Source: Tritrichomonas foetus (taxonomy: Eukaryota > Parabasalia > Tritrichomonadida > Tritrichomonadidae). From it: 64,000 nucleotides of DNA. The number at the start of each line of letters is the position of its first letter. Within the stretch, counting starts at the first letter, position 1. The notes below the pieces were generated by a model. The model searched no databases, was not told where the DNA came from, and was given only the letters and a program-made list of their open reading frames with translations. The translations under genes and the position numbers were made by a program. Below, piece after piece: positions 49,142 to 60,794 of this stretch. The stretch is from NCBI GenBank assembly GCA_001839685.1, contig MLAK01000635.1, forward strand, positions 23,043 through 87,042, read 5' to 3'.

Positions 49142-52100
49142 ATGTTCATTATCTCTTTGTTGGTATATGTAGATATTAATAGAATGTTGAATTCTAATTC
49201 CAATAATTTTGGGTTTGCTACAATGCGAGGAAACAAAATAATCTCCATGGAAAACGAAAAAATGTTGCGTCATGGATCGAAACGGATGATGTCAAGCGAA
49301 CAAGATAAAGAATGGTATTATGTGAAATTCAATAAATGCATTTCAATGAAAGAAAAGAGAGAAATTAGTTCGACAATAAATGTGAAGCTTGATTCATTCG
49401 ATATGGTCACCAAATCTCTCTATCAATTATATTTAAATCAAAAACAAATTTATTTACTAATCGAAAAAAATGCTTCAATTCATCGATTTGAACCAGAAGA
49501 CAAAATTTCTATTTCAGATGTTTCCCAAAGAAAGGAGTATCACAAGTATCTAATCATTGTCCATGACACATATACTCTTCCCATTCAAGAAAATCTTTAT
49601 CAGATAATCGCGAAAAGTTCAAGTACATCTTATGTTGTTTCGGTTTCTGTGAAAAAAATGAAAGAAGCTGTAAAATATCTTTCAAAATTATCTGGTGTGT
49701 CTTTAATTACTGACTATGTCGAAGCTACATTAAATAACCATTATGCATCAGGTTTTGTTCAAAAAAATGAACAAAAATTTGCTGAAAATTCCGAATATAT
49801 GCCACGATATCTGAATGATAAAGGTATCACAGGTAAGAATGAAATTGTAACAATAATAGATGATTTAATCGATTTTCATCACTCACATTTTTATGATGAA
49901 AAAGTAAATGTTACCTTCAAAACACATCTTCCATCTCATCGAAAAATAGTTTATTACAATTACTCTGGAACAATTGCTGAATTTCAACAGCAGCTGGAAT
50001 TAGATTCACATGGTACCCATGTTGCAGGAACAATGGCAGGAAATAATGTTTGTACTGACCAAAAATTAAAGCATTATGATGGAAATGCCCCGGATGCCAA
50101 AATTGCTTATGCAAGTAATGTAAGCAATCCAGAAAAATTAAATGTAGTTATCAAAACAATGAAAATTACCAATTCTAAAATATCTACCAATAGTTGGTCA
50201 ACCAGAGAAAACGTCCCATATCAAACTTTCGTGGTGAATCAACTCTCAGTCGAAAATCCAGACAAATTATTTATTTTCTCATCTGGAAATATGGGATAAG
50301 AATGTCAGATATCCAGTGTTAAAGATCCATCCAGTTCTAAAAATGCAATTACAATAGGAGCTTTGAGTTCGATATATTCTCATAACACTCAAAAACAATA
50401 TTTAATGCAGTTACATGAAGATGAAAGCCCAGATCCAGAAAAGATACAAATCCGTTCCATAGAGACGCCGATCAAAGATTTTATAGGAAATCTCAGTGTA
50501 TTTAAAATAGCTGATGCAGAGTCAGAAAAAAATATTTGTCAATTTTTCTTCAAAGATATTGATACAATTTTATTATATAAAAATGAAACCGAAAGTTACA
50601 ATCGTTATGCAGAATGCACTAATCATGAAGACTTTGCATCTAGATCAGTTTTTATGGTCAACAAAACTTTGATCACACCATTTTTAAATAAAAATGTAAT
50701 TATTAGGCATATTGGTGATGTTCATTCATCATTATACTATTCAAAAGCACATTATTCATCAACAGGGCCAACAATGAAAGGAATTCTAAAGCCTGATGTA
50801 ATGACTCCTGGAACACGAATGGTTAGTGCAAAAGCTCTGGGAAATAGCTTGAAAGATCATGGATGCAGTGATAATGATTATATTTTTATGGATGGAACAA
50901 GCATGGCAACACCTAATGTTGCAGGTGCTGCTGCTTTGATTAGACAATATTTCATGGATGGTAAATGGTTGAACGAAAAAATATCATTAAATAGTATTCA
51001 ATTGAGAGGTTTAATGATTTCTTTATCATCAAATATGAAAATGCATGATGTTTATGATGATGAACTAATTGTAAATTATCGAACTGGTTTTGGAGTTATT
51101 GATTTATCAACTATATTATCATTTAATAATCAAGAATTTGGTGTTGCCATGACCAAAGTTGAAGGAAATAAAATTGAGAGTCAATCACACTATCAAACAA
51201 AGATCCATGTTAAAAAATCGCAATATTCAATGCAAAGGTTAAGTTTTGTATTATCTTATCTTGATTTGGAAACTAATTATGACTCAATTATTCCATTGTT
51301 AAATGATCTTGATTTAGTTGTAATATCACCAAGTGGAAAAAGATATCTCGGAAATGATAATAATTATAAAAATCCTGATTTGAAAAATAAAGTTGCATCT
51401 TATTTATCAACCAATGAACGTGTTTTACTCTCAGACGAGGAAATTGAAGAAGGTGAATATACAATTGATGTTTATTCTAATGAATTGTTTAATGAAGAAT
51501 CTATTGAATTTTCCTTAATTGTGGTTGGTCCAGTCGACAATCAATATATCGAATTCAAATCAACTAAATCATGTGATTGTTATACTTCAGATAGGAATTC
51601 AATTAATGTTTCAAATAGCAGTTCTACTGAATGTTCAACAGATGGCCATTGTAAATGTGATAAAAATCATCTTGGAAATCATTGTCAAATAGAAATTTCT
51701 AACATTGATAATCCGCTTGATAATAAATTTAATATTACTGTTGGTGCCTCTGAAATCAAATATTTCTATCTCAATGCAGGTAAAATTGGAACAATATATG
51801 TAAATAAAGAACATGAATCAAGTAAATTTACTTCAATATGGGTGAGTAAGGATTGTCAACAACATTTAAGTACTTTTGAACAAAATAATTGGATAAAAAA
51901 AAATGGAACTTCGACAAATTTGGGTTATGACTCACCTGTTTGCATTGCTTTATTCAACAACTATCCAATTCAGCAAACTTTCGAACTCACAGTTTCTGAG
52001 GAATATATAAATGTAAAAGCAGTTTTAATTGGTTTTATTGTTGGAATTATTGTATTTTTTACAATTATTATTGTTTCAATCTGGTTATGTTGTGCTTTCT

Positions 52101-52192
52101 GTGAATGCTGTGCTAATCTTGATCAGAAAATGTGCTGTGGAGCCTTCACTTGTTGTCATAGAAGAAGTGGTGACAACTCTAGTACTCATTAG
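49142..52192 (+). pseudogene. Membrane-anchored subtilisin-like (S8) protease interrupted by one in-frame TAA
   Basis: One frame of 1016 sense codons broken only at 50297-50299 (codon 386). Before the stop: a short hydrophobic start, a propeptide-like region, catalytic Asp240 (VTIIDDLIDFHH) and His290 (DSHGTHVAGTMAG), and the oxyanion Asn383 in FSSGNMG; the TAA follows two codons later. After it, without frameshift, come the expected next subtilisin strand (SSSKNAITIGALSS), catalytic Ser587 (DGTSMATPNVAGAAAL), a C-terminal beta domain, an EGF-like Cys-rich segment near 810-840, a membrane span (LIGFIVGIIVFFTIIIVSIW) and a Cys-rich cytosolic tail. Family members process surface or secreted proteins. 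No start codon follows the stop closely, so the second half is not a separate gene. Recent nonsense mutation, sequencing error or read-through are all possible. Confidence 0.85.
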
Positions 52193-52462
52193 AGTTCCCA
52201 AACGTATCATATGTCTATTCAAACTTAAACCTAATGATAATATTTTCTTCTCTCTTTTTTTATTTATTCATAATCAGAAAAATTTCAGATAGTATGTGAA
52301 AATGGACGATGAATTTACTGCTGGCAAAAAGGCGAGAATAAATTCAATAGCTAATGAAAAGAAATAACATGAAGAATAAAAGTTAAATAGAATTATTTTT
52401 TAAAAAAGAATGCAAAATGATGCTCTTTGATTTTTTTCGTTTGATTCACTCGTTATTTTACT

Positions 52463-55400
52463 TTATGCTTTGGTTTCTGCTTTAGTTTCTACTTTGGTTT
52501 CTGCTTTAGCTTCTACTTTGGTTTCTGTTTTTGTTTCTTTTGGTGATTCGATTGCTGGAACCTCTTTCTTTTCGAAGATTTTCATGAAGAGACGTGCAAA
52601 TTCACGTGACCAGGCGATGGCAACTGTTTCTGTTGAAAGTGTTGATTCAAATGCGCGCTTTCTAAGGATTTCGTAAAGTTCCTTGTTCTGGAAGATGTCA
52701 TAGGCACGTTGTACCGCCATAATGAAGTCGTGATGATGGTGTGAAAGGAAAACGAATCCATTTCCAGTGTGCTTCTCTCTGTCGAACTCGAAAACAGTAT
52801 CAGCCAAACCTCCAGTCTTGAATGCAATAACTGGGCATCCACTAGCGAATGCTTCTTGTTGAACGATACCTGATGGTTCGAACAAAGATGGAATCATTGT
52901 GAAATCAGCAGCTTGGCAAGCAAGTAGGCCATCTGAGAAGAATTGAGATGGATCTGCCCAGAATTGCTTTGGATAACGATTCTTAAGATCCCACATACGA
53001 TGTGTACATGGAAGACCATAAGCACGATCATCTGGAGCAGCTTGACCACCAACAATGAATTGTAATTGACCGTTATATTGTCTATTTAATTCTTCAAATG
53101 AATCAATGATCAAATAGACACCTTTTTGTTCAACAATTCTTCCAACGAATACGAAAAGACATTTAGTATCATCGACATATCCGAAGTACTTTTGTTGAAC
53201 CTTTCTCTTTGCTTCGAGATGGGTGAGATTGAGTTTCTTAAGTGCACTAAGACGTTCTTGGAATCTAATTCCGTTCGAGTAAGCGAAAGGCTTTGGATAT
53301 CTGCAAAGAAGCCAGTTGTATGGTGATCCTTCCAATAATTCTTGACGATACTTCTTTGAAGCTGTTGCCCATTGATCTGCGCATAAGAGTGAACAAAGGC
53401 TTGGATCAATTGAATGATCAAAGTTATCAACAATGAGTTCATCAGGAAGTTGGTGAATGTATCGAAGTGAGCCAGTATCACCATTATTTGGCCAAATCTT
53501 ACCTGCATAACCAACACCAAGGTTGTGGAATATGTGTAAGAATTTGGTTCCATTGAAAATTGATCCGAATTGTTTTCTTCCCATTGCTGGAACTAAACCT
53601 GTCATCCAATCGTTGGAGACGATCAAATTAGGAATTATCTTAACTTGGCAGAGAAGTTCAAGTGCTGCTTTGGCCATGACAACAAGGAGTTGAAGACGGA
53701 ATGAGCATGAGCCTGTTGGATATGGTGCTGCAAAGAATGAATAATGATGAAGGAACCAGCATTTAACTCCATCAACAACTGCATAATGAATTCCGATCTT
53801 TGTTTGATCAGGAACATAAACATCAATTGTTCTGATGTATTCAACACCATATTTCTTCAAATAATCTGTTTCACCCTTTGGTGAAACGTTGTAGTATGGT
53901 GAAATGACATGGATATCAAGTCCAAGATTGACAAGTTCTTTGGCAAGCTCCCAAACCATTGTTGAAAGACCACCAACCTTTGAGAATGGCCCAAGTTCAG
54001 GTGCAATGAAGCAGATTGGTCCAAGATCATTTTGTTCAAGTGCTTTTTGACCGATAACCTTAATATAGTCAATTTTAGATGAAGAAATACGATGCAAAAG
54101 TGTCATTGCTGCATGTTCGCGCTTTTCGATTTCATCTTCATCATTCATTTCGACAAGACGGTTTTGTGCATCCTTCTTGTTGCGAGTTGCATAGTAGAAT
54201 GCTTCACGGAGATTATTTGGAGCAGAATCATCATTTTGTGGAAGTGATGACATAATGTTAGTGAGTTGTTCATCAGTTGGATTTTGTTCAATTGCCTTTA
54301 AGATTTGGTTAAAGATGTTGTTGTTTGAAAGAACAGTACGTGAATCATATGTGATAGCTCTTTGAAGACGGACATAAACATGTTCCATGAGTGTACGGCC
54401 AATATTAGGTGGAATTGGCGGTGTAATGATTGAAATTTCATAAACAGCTGTTGAAAACTTACCTAATTCGAGGAAGAGTGCTGATCCGCTTCCTTTAAGT
54501 TCATTGATGCTGTAGTAAGTTGTTTGACCAGCTGCACCAAGAATAGGTTTAACTTCAACAACAGAATCCAAAGGCTTATCATCGAAAATTGTTAAATCAT
54601 TAACACTAACTTCATAAATTAAGTTGTACATGTAATATGAAGTGCAAATAAGACAGCTTCTCTTTGTCTTTGGACAAACACGAACAGCTGAAAGAATGGC
54701 ACGCATTGGATGTGAATCATATGAAACCGGAAGGATTTTAACATCACCACCAAGCGCCCAATCAGCCTTCATACGTGTAGATGAACGATTCTTCAAATGA
54801 TCAGTGAATCTTTGTGTTGGTGGCCACCACTTGATTGGTCTTTTGGCATTCTTTTCACGAACTTGTTTAATTGTTGAATAAGCGTTTGCATAGAACATTG
54901 CTGTGCCCAAGCATCCGCTAATGAGTGGAACTTCGGTCAAATAGAAAAGTGCATCAATTGCAAGTGAAATTCCTTCATTTGGTAGATTGTATGGACCATC
55001 CATTAATGCACCGAATGGACAAATGTGGAGAGCACCTAATGGATTCCTCTTTGAACGTTCTTCATAAAGCTTGATGAGATTTTCATTGGCATTGACATAG
55101 TCAACATTATCATTTGGAACACAATATTCAATTGCGCATTGTAAAACGTTACGGAATTGGTAGTTTGCTGGAATTAAACCACTCTTGATGACGAATGGTT
55201 CTTGCTCTGGTTCACATTGAACCCAAACGAAGGCATCAGGTCTCTTTGACCAAATTTTGCGCATGATGTGGTATAGATGTGGTGAATATTCAACCTTTCT
55301 TGATGTGAGATTGCAGTTTTCGTTGGATGTAGTCGAAACAATAGCACCTTCAATGATATTGTTGATGTTGTAGTGTTGGTTATCATCTGGGTCAAGTCTC

Positions 55401-57280
55401 ATGAGTTCTGTGAGGTCTCTTGGTAAGACAGTATCCCAGTGTTCGATTGAACCTAAGTAAAAACCGGAAATTCCGCATGAATCAAGAATGTGAAGAATTT
55501 CTTCTGAAAGCAAATCCCAGAATGGTAAGGATCTGTAGTTCAAAAGCATCATTTCTGTTTCTGGAATGTCAGCTGTTGTTAAACGGCCTCTTTCATCAGC
55601 AGTGAGTGTGGCGAATGGTGCATATTTCTTCGATGAATTTCTTAAGCAGACAAGTGGTGTGAAATCAATAAGAACACGAAGGCCGAATGATTTGGCACGT
55701 TCGCAAAATTCTTTGAATTCTGTCAAACCTCCGCACTTCTTTGAAAAGACGCCATGGTCAGTGACAGATGTTAAATCATGCAAAAAGTTGCGCTCAATAA
55801 CACCAGTAACGTGAACCGCTGTTGCTCCACTATTTGCGAGTGTTTCGAGATTGGCAGCCAAATCGGAGAAAGAAATGAATGTTTTATCGTCGAAGGCTGG
55901 AAGCTCGTGAATGATTTCCTTACGTGCTCCTGCTGGAAGAACGATATATCTTCCGCACGGCATGGTTTGGTCAATTTCCAATTCACCAATGGATGAAACT
56001 CTGGCGTAGCAGAAATCATAGAAGCCGCCTGCTGATGGAAGGAATGATGTTGTGTTTCCAACGAGTGTTGAAAAGTTGTTTCCATATGGTGAAGGACCGC
56101 TGATGAGGATGATGTGTTCATTTGACCTTTCAAATTCAATTTGGTTATCGGCTGTGATAACTTTTGTGGAGTGGAGCTCCCAGTCATGATAATTGAAAAG
56201 TGTCATTAACTGCTTGGTGGCAAGCTGAGCAATCATCGAATTTTCATGATAGCAGAGTGGCGCAAGAACCGACTTGATGAAGTAGTATGCATGTGGTACA
56301 CAACGGAATGGATATAATTGGTCGAATCGCTTCAAAATTGGATTAATATCATCGCGGCCAATTAAATCTCTGATTTCTTGTTCTGCTTCTGGAGTGAGAA
56401 GAGTGCGTTGAAGGCTGTGATAATATTCGTCGAAGGCTTGGGAGGCATCAACTATTCTGCCGACCTGGAAACCAGCATTTGAAATATCGTCTCTTAATTC
56501 GGAGAGAATGACGTTTCCAAGGGCTTTGTCGAATATGCCGCGAGAGTTGATGGTGAGTACGAGCGCTTTAAAGAGGACTGCTTCGAAAGATGTTTGTAAT
56601 TGGAAATCGAATAATTGATTAAGCTCAAGATTGAGTTGGCTGATATCTTTTGATTCTTCTTGTTCACGGTCGAGTTGTGGGGCAACAGTGTATTGAATTT
56701 CGTCGAATGATGGGGTTGGAATTGATCCGATTCCGAAACTTCTGTTTGTGAAGGAAGCTACGCATTTGCTTTGGGAACGAACTGAAATACTTCCTGTTGT
56801 GTAGTTTGCTCGGCTTCCGACAGCGCGTGAATTAAAAGTTACACCGGGGCGGTTATGGTCAATTCTATCGTTAGAATCGACCATTCCTGAGTTGGATTTT
56901 TTGATGCGAGAAATGTTTTCCCAGCCAATTGCGGACAAGAAAGAAATGTGAGCTTGAAGTATAATTGACCTCCAATTGAGAAGGTGCTCTTGGTTATCGT
57001 CTGGAACGAAAGACAATAACCCTTGTCTTTCGAAAACGAGTGGAACGTCGGGGAAGAAGAAACTTGGTGATTTGATGATTTCATCAAGGAGTGCGTTGAT
57101 GTGTTTTCCAGCTCCGTTTTTCGGCGTGGCGTTCTGGATCACTTCAAGGAGTGTATAAGAAACTGGAATAGTGATTGTTTGGGCATCAAGTTGCTCAATA
57201 GTGATGATTTGTTCTGATTGTGGGACTTCGTCACCCTCTAAGAATAGAGGCAAACGAACTCCGTAGAGATACGGGTTCAT
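52463..57280 (-). CDS. GH13-like / GT5 glycogen (starch) synthase fusion
   Basis: A 1605-residue protein; the frame opens at TTG 57397, but ATG 57280 (MNPYLYGVRLPLFLEG) is the plausible start. Residues about 480-960 follow the barrel pattern of GH13 amylases (GLRVLIDFTPLVC and GISGFYLGSIEHW at the barrel strands), but the catalytic Asp position reads as Leu-Gly-Ser, so it is probably inactive. From about 1085 the GT5 domain begins with CFIAPELGPFSKVGGL (ADP/UDP-glucose-binding KVGGL), includes VSNDWMTGLVP, FVFVGRIVEQKG and PSLFEPSGIVQQEAFASGCP, and ends near 1570. The tail is six 12-nt units encoding ETK-type repeats. It should elongate alpha-1,4-glucan for glycogen, the main reserve of trichomonads. 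The domain order resembles fungal alpha-glucan synthase without its membrane part. Confidence 0.88.
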   Translation of the reverse strand: MNPYLYGVRLPLFLEGDEVPQSEQIITIEQLDAQTITIPVSYTLLEVIQNATPKNGAGKHINALLDEIIKSPSFFFPDVPLVFERQGLLSFVPDDNQEHLLNWRSIILQAHISFLSAIGWENISRIKKSNSGMVDSNDRIDHNRPGVTFNSRAVGSRANYTTGSISVRSQSKCVASFTNRSFGIGSIPTPSFDEIQYTVAPQLDREQEESKDISQLNLELNQLFDFQLQTSFEAVLFKALVLTINSRGIFDKALGNVILSELRDDISNAGFQVGRIVDASQAFDEYYHSLQRTLLTPEAEQEIRDLIGRDDINPILKRFDQLYPFRCVPHAYYFIKSVLAPLCYHENSMIAQLATKQLMTLFNYHDWELHSTKVITADNQIEFERSNEHIILISGPSPYGNNFSTLVGNTTSFLPSAGGFYDFCYARVSSIGELEIDQTMPCGRYIVLPAGARKEIIHELPAFDDKTFISFSDLAANLETLANSGATAVHVTGVIERNFLHDLTSVTDHGVFSKKCGGLTEFKEFCERAKSFGLRVLIDFTPLVCLRNSSKKYAPFATLTADERGRLTTADIPETEMMLLNYRSLPFWDLLSEEILHILDSCGISGFYLGSIEHWDTVLPRDLTELMRLDPDDNQHYNINNIIEGAIVSTTSNENCNLTSRKVEYSPHLYHIMRKIWSKRPDAFVWVQCEPEQEPFVIKSGLIPANYQFRNVLQCAIEYCVPNDNVDYVNANENLIKLYEERSKRNPLGALHICPFGALMDGPYNLPNEGISLAIDALFYLTEVPLISGCLGTAMFYANAYSTIKQVREKNAKRPIKWWPPTQRFTDHLKNRSSTRMKADWALGGDVKILPVSYDSHPMRAILSAVRVCPKTKRSCLICTSYYMYNLIYEVSVNDLTIFDDKPLDSVVEVKPILGAAGQTTYYSINELKGSGSALFLELGKFSTAVYEISIITPPIPPNIGRTLMEHVYVRLQRAITYDSRTVLSNNNIFNQILKAIEQNPTDEQLTNIMSSLPQNDDSAPNNLREAFYYATRNKKDAQNRLVEMNDEDEIEKREHAAMTLLHRISSSKIDYIKVIGQKALEQNDLGPICFIAPELGPFSKVGGLSTMVWELAKELVNLGLDIHVISPYYNVSPKGETDYLKKYGVEYIRTIDVYVPDQTKIGIHYAVVDGVKCWFLHHYSFFAAPYPTGSCSFRLQLLVVMAKAALELLCQVKIIPNLIVSNDWMTGLVPAMGRKQFGSIFNGTKFLHIFHNLGVGYAGKIWPNNGDTGSLRYIHQLPDELIVDNFDHSIDPSLCSLLCADQWATASKKYRQELLEGSPYNWLLCRYPKPFAYSNGIRFQERLSALKKLNLTHLEAKRKVQQKYFGYVDDTKCLFVFVGRIVEQKGVYLIIDSFEELNRQYNGQLQFIVGGQAAPDDRAYGLPCTHRMWDLKNRYPKQFWADPSQFFSDGLLACQAADFTMIPSLFEPSGIVQQEAFASGCPVIAFKTGGLADTVFEFDREKHTGNGFVFLSHHHHDFIMAVQRAYDIFQNKELYEILRKRAFESTLSTETVAIAWSREFARLFMKIFEKKEVPAIESPKETKTETKVEAKAETKVETKAETKA
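52466..52537 (-). repeat. 12-nt tandem repeats at the 3' end of the GT5 gene
   Basis: About six imperfect 12-nt units encode [V/A/T]-E-[T/A]-K repeats at the extreme C-terminus. Slippage-type expansion; length may vary between strains. Confidence 0.75.
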
Positions 57281-59031
57281 TTTTGTACTTAAAATAAAGT
57301 AATTTTTTACTTCATAATTCTTTTTTTTCTCAAATTCCTTCTCAATTTTGAGCTCATTTTCGTGGAATTTCTTTGAAAATAAATCACATAACTTCAATTT
57401 TCACATAAATCATCATATCACCATAGAATATTGTATTGTTAATATATTTCTCAATGTGAAACTTTTTGTAAGTGGATACAAGAAAATAGTAGAAAAATTG
57501 AATAATTATTCAATGAGAATTTTGATTTTAACTTTTTGAATGACTAAAGCTTTCTTCACGAGAAAATAATTCTCAGAGATTGTCACCAAAGAACCTGCAT
57601 TCACTCGAAATGGTATGATAAAAAATCTGATAATGAGGTATTTTCTGTTTCCTAATCAAAATCAAAGCAAAAGTTACATCTGATTATTTTAATTGTCAAT
57701 TCGTGATTCGGAAAAAATGTAAAATAAAACTTTTTGTATGATAATATATGATGGTTAAGGATAAACTCCGGTGAAGTGATGGCAAATCGACGATAAGAAA
57801 CTTTTTGATGAAAAAAGTCCTTTTTATAAACGTGCTTTTTTTATCAATTTTGAATCCATGNTCTATCTATCCACTCAGTATTCGGAAATTCGGTTTATCT
57901 CATTTAATCAAAACAAGAATCATCCACAAAGCAGCTATAAAGTCGTCCTCTAACAAGGGGGTTCAAATTAAAGATCCTAGGATGCAAAAGTTATCCAAAA
58001 TTATTATTTTCTCCTTCGCCGNGATCTCTTCCNAAAGTTATGAGCAAAATCTATATCTTCGAAATTTTGTAATAGATTTTCATAGCAATACACTAATCAT
58101 CTTTTTTGTCAATTATAAAAATAATTCATTTTTTAATTAATATTCATTTCATTAATGAAGATGAATCTAATGCATTTCTGAAGACAGATTCTTACTACCA
58201 GAGATAAATTACAAAAGAAGTTCGGAATGTTAACAATATATTTTTCCTTAATATTTTCATCACAGTGATTCTGGAAAGTAACTGGTTATAACTTATAAAT
58301 TCTTTATTGAATGCTACTATACATATTATTGTACACATCTATAAAATATGATAATTAAATATCATTTAATTTCAATACTTTGACCNAATCTCTAGAATTC
58401 AAACTCATGTAACAAAGCATAATATAACATCCAAATAGTGAATTTAAGAAAGCAATAATAATCATTTGAAATAGCTTTGGGGAAAAAAAAAAACAGGACG
58501 ATACTCCGAATAGAGATCGCTTTTACTTTTACTTTTACTCGAAAAATTCGGTCAAAGAATCAAAAAAAACTTTTTCGATGGTTTTCGTTTTTCAATATTT
58601 TCTATGTATTTTCGAATTTTCAATATTGACATAGAAAAAGTTTCATCGAGATTTTTGTCAATTTTTGGAAATATCTCATCTATTGCTTAAATTCGCTTTC
58701 TATTTCATTCTTCGTGATATTGATGGTAATATGTGAAATAATTTTTATAGGTGCGAATCATTTTCTATTTAATGGTTATAGTATGAATACTCTCTATTTT
58801 CTCGAAAATATATTGCAATAATGCTTTAGTTTGATTTCTTTCGCATGAATGATATGATTTCTGATTGTTTCTGGTAACTAGAATTTGATGCTGGCCTGAT
58901 TTTGTAACCAATAGAAATAATGTGAATTTCTACACTTAATTACTGTGTTTGAATTATGATTAAGATCATTAACTATTTTCCAACGGTTCTTTTGATTGGA
59001 GATTGTTTCAAATGTGTATTTCTACAATTAA
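57281..59031. other. Long spacer with single ambiguous bases
   Basis: Start of a 3.5-kb gene-poor stretch. Single N calls occur at 57861, 58022, 58033 and 58386, compatible with collapsed repeat copies or unresolved heterozygosity. A 110-codon frame from ATG 57808 contains three of them; it has a hydrophobic head (MKKVLFINVLFLSILNP) but no recognisable domain. A (TTTTAC)3 microrepeat lies near 58523-58542. Confidence 0.4.
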
Positions 59032-59839
59032 TTACAGGTGTGTGGTATAAAACAACTATTGAGTGTTTTTAGGTCACATCGAAAAATAACAACTAATAAT
59101 GTATTTATTTGCCATACTATAACTTGTAGTCTACAAGTAATGCCAGATCATGCCAGTGATCTTTATTGATGTCCACAGTGGATTTTTGAGCTGATTAGAA
59201 CTAAAATTTTGGCAATTCTTCGTGAAAAAACTGGATACAGTGAGTCTTACTATAAGTCTTTTTTTATATATAGACTTTTCCTTATTAATTTTTCTATTTT
59301 TTCAAGCCTTTTTTGTGGAAAGGTTTGACACATCTTCTTTGGGAATTCGATGCGAATATTTTGAAAATGATGCTCCTTTTCAAAAATAGAAAAACAACAA
59401 CTGCAATCAATTATAGCAACAAATCAATCATCAGATTAGTTATTGAATCTTCTTGATGATCAACATCTACTTTTTTCATTGATGTTTCAAAACAAATCTT
59501 TTCTTTTCAGAATGAAGCTTTCAAAATTAAATGCTGTCAGGATATTTGTGAATTAGCTCAATATTTTCATTGAGTTATTCATTACTGATATTTATCATGG
59601 CTTTTCGTTGTTTTCAAGATTTTTTCAAGGATATAAATCGACTGTGTACTATGAACTACGCTAATTACAATGTGAAAATCTAATAAGCCAATTACTTTAT
59701 CGATTTATATCCTTTCATATAAGAATTCTATGATGCCCAACAAATTATCCTTGATATTCATCATAATGAGAAGAAATTGAGTGATACTTTGATGCATATT
59801 GAAGAAAGAAAGCTCATTTCGGTGGCTGTGTTACCATAA
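59032..59839 (+). pseudogene. Decayed protein gene, family unknown
   Basis: Four protein-like stretches line up on the plus strand in different frames: a 98-codon frame with a single stop at 59167-59169 (SLQVMPDHASDLY, then ELIRTKILAILREKTGYSES), ERFDTSSLGIRCEYFENDAP near 59315-59390, AFKIKCCQDICELAQYFH near 59512-59568, and EFYDAQQIILDIHHNEKKLS ending at a stop at 59837. Their order and common strand suggest one gene broken by frameshifts and stops. I cannot name the family. Confidence 0.4.
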
Positions 59840-60794
59840 TGCAATATAAAAATATGTTATGTGTATTATTTTTCATCTGACTCTATCTTTTTGCGATTAA
59901 ATACAGAATTTTTTCTCTATATATTTTGCCTTTGCGATTATCTCATTTATGATGAGAATACAGAACATAACCAATTATGAATTATAATTTATTAATCGAA
60001 AACTGAACAATTCTGGGCCCAATAATCATATTTCTCAACTTTTTGAAAGTAATTGCTTCAGAAATTTTGTTGAAGAGACTTTATCATAAATTACACCAGA
60101 TAAAATCTAACCTCTTGACCTTCATCTTTTCTTTTTTCCCCGTCAAAAATGAACTAGCATTTTAAATCGGAAAGATTGAGGTAAAAAAGCAGAAAGATGG
60201 CGATATTTTTCTCAGTTTTTGTGTTTTTTGGTTCCCCTCCAAGATATTTTTCAATGACTGGCTAAAATCGCCTCATAAGCTTGTTGCCCATCAAGCATAC
60301 ATTATAAATTATACTCTTTTCAAAGGATCTATAGAATTTCGGAGTTGGTTAAGATATCTCAAAAATTTTTGGAGAATGAATAAAATAGTCAAAAATTGCA
60401 CAAATTGGTTATTAAATTCAAAAAAGTAAGACTATTTCCATTTTTTAGTGTTTCAAACTTTAGAAGAAGGATGACGATAGATAATCATTAGACAATGAGT
60501 TTTGGTATTGTAAACTGAAAGGTCAAATAAAGGTAAAAAGTGGAAAAATCTAATGGGCTATGGTGATGTGAACTTTGTTTATTCGTTGTGTCACTTCGAC
60601 TTGGAAAAGATGAGATGAGTGAAAACAGTAGAGGTCCTACAAAGTCATATCAAAATAAACCATTTTATATGGAAAAAAACAAAACTTGATATGGATGACT
60701 TTTTCACATCGTTATTTTATACAATTCTTAGTACAATTGATAGCAAAATGAAAAGTTAACCGAAAATTGGTTTTTTCACAAACAAAACTTACGA
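59840..60794. other. Spacer before the glycosyltransferase gene
   Basis: Mostly AT-rich. The minus strand between about 60355 and 60150 has a 65-codon frame with one stop (VIEKYLGGEPKNTKTEKNIA) that may be another relic. The last 100 bases hold the promoter of the gene at 60795. Confidence 0.35.
60776..60781 (+). promoter_or_regulatory. Inr-like motif TCACAA upstream of the glycosyltransferase gene
   Basis: Fits TCA-pyrimidine-A/T; +1 at 60778 gives a 17-nt leader to ATG 60795, within the usual trichomonad range. Chance match possible. Confidence 0.4.

Noticed and set aside
50363..52192. Second half of the subtilisin as an independent gene
   Set aside because: It would start at TTG, lacks the Asp/His part of the active site, and is in the same frame as the upstream half.
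53110..53553. 147-codon minus-strand frame and several others inside the GT5 gene
   Set aside because: Shadow frames of the strongly supported 1605-codon gene.
57961..57980. GGGGGTTCAAATTAAAG, resembling a tRNA B box
   Set aside because: No matching A box or cloverleaf could be folded around it.
58560..58650. Apparent inverted repeat around CAATATT and CATAGAAAAAG words
   Set aside because: Arms match only loosely on inspection; not better than expected in AT-rich DNA.
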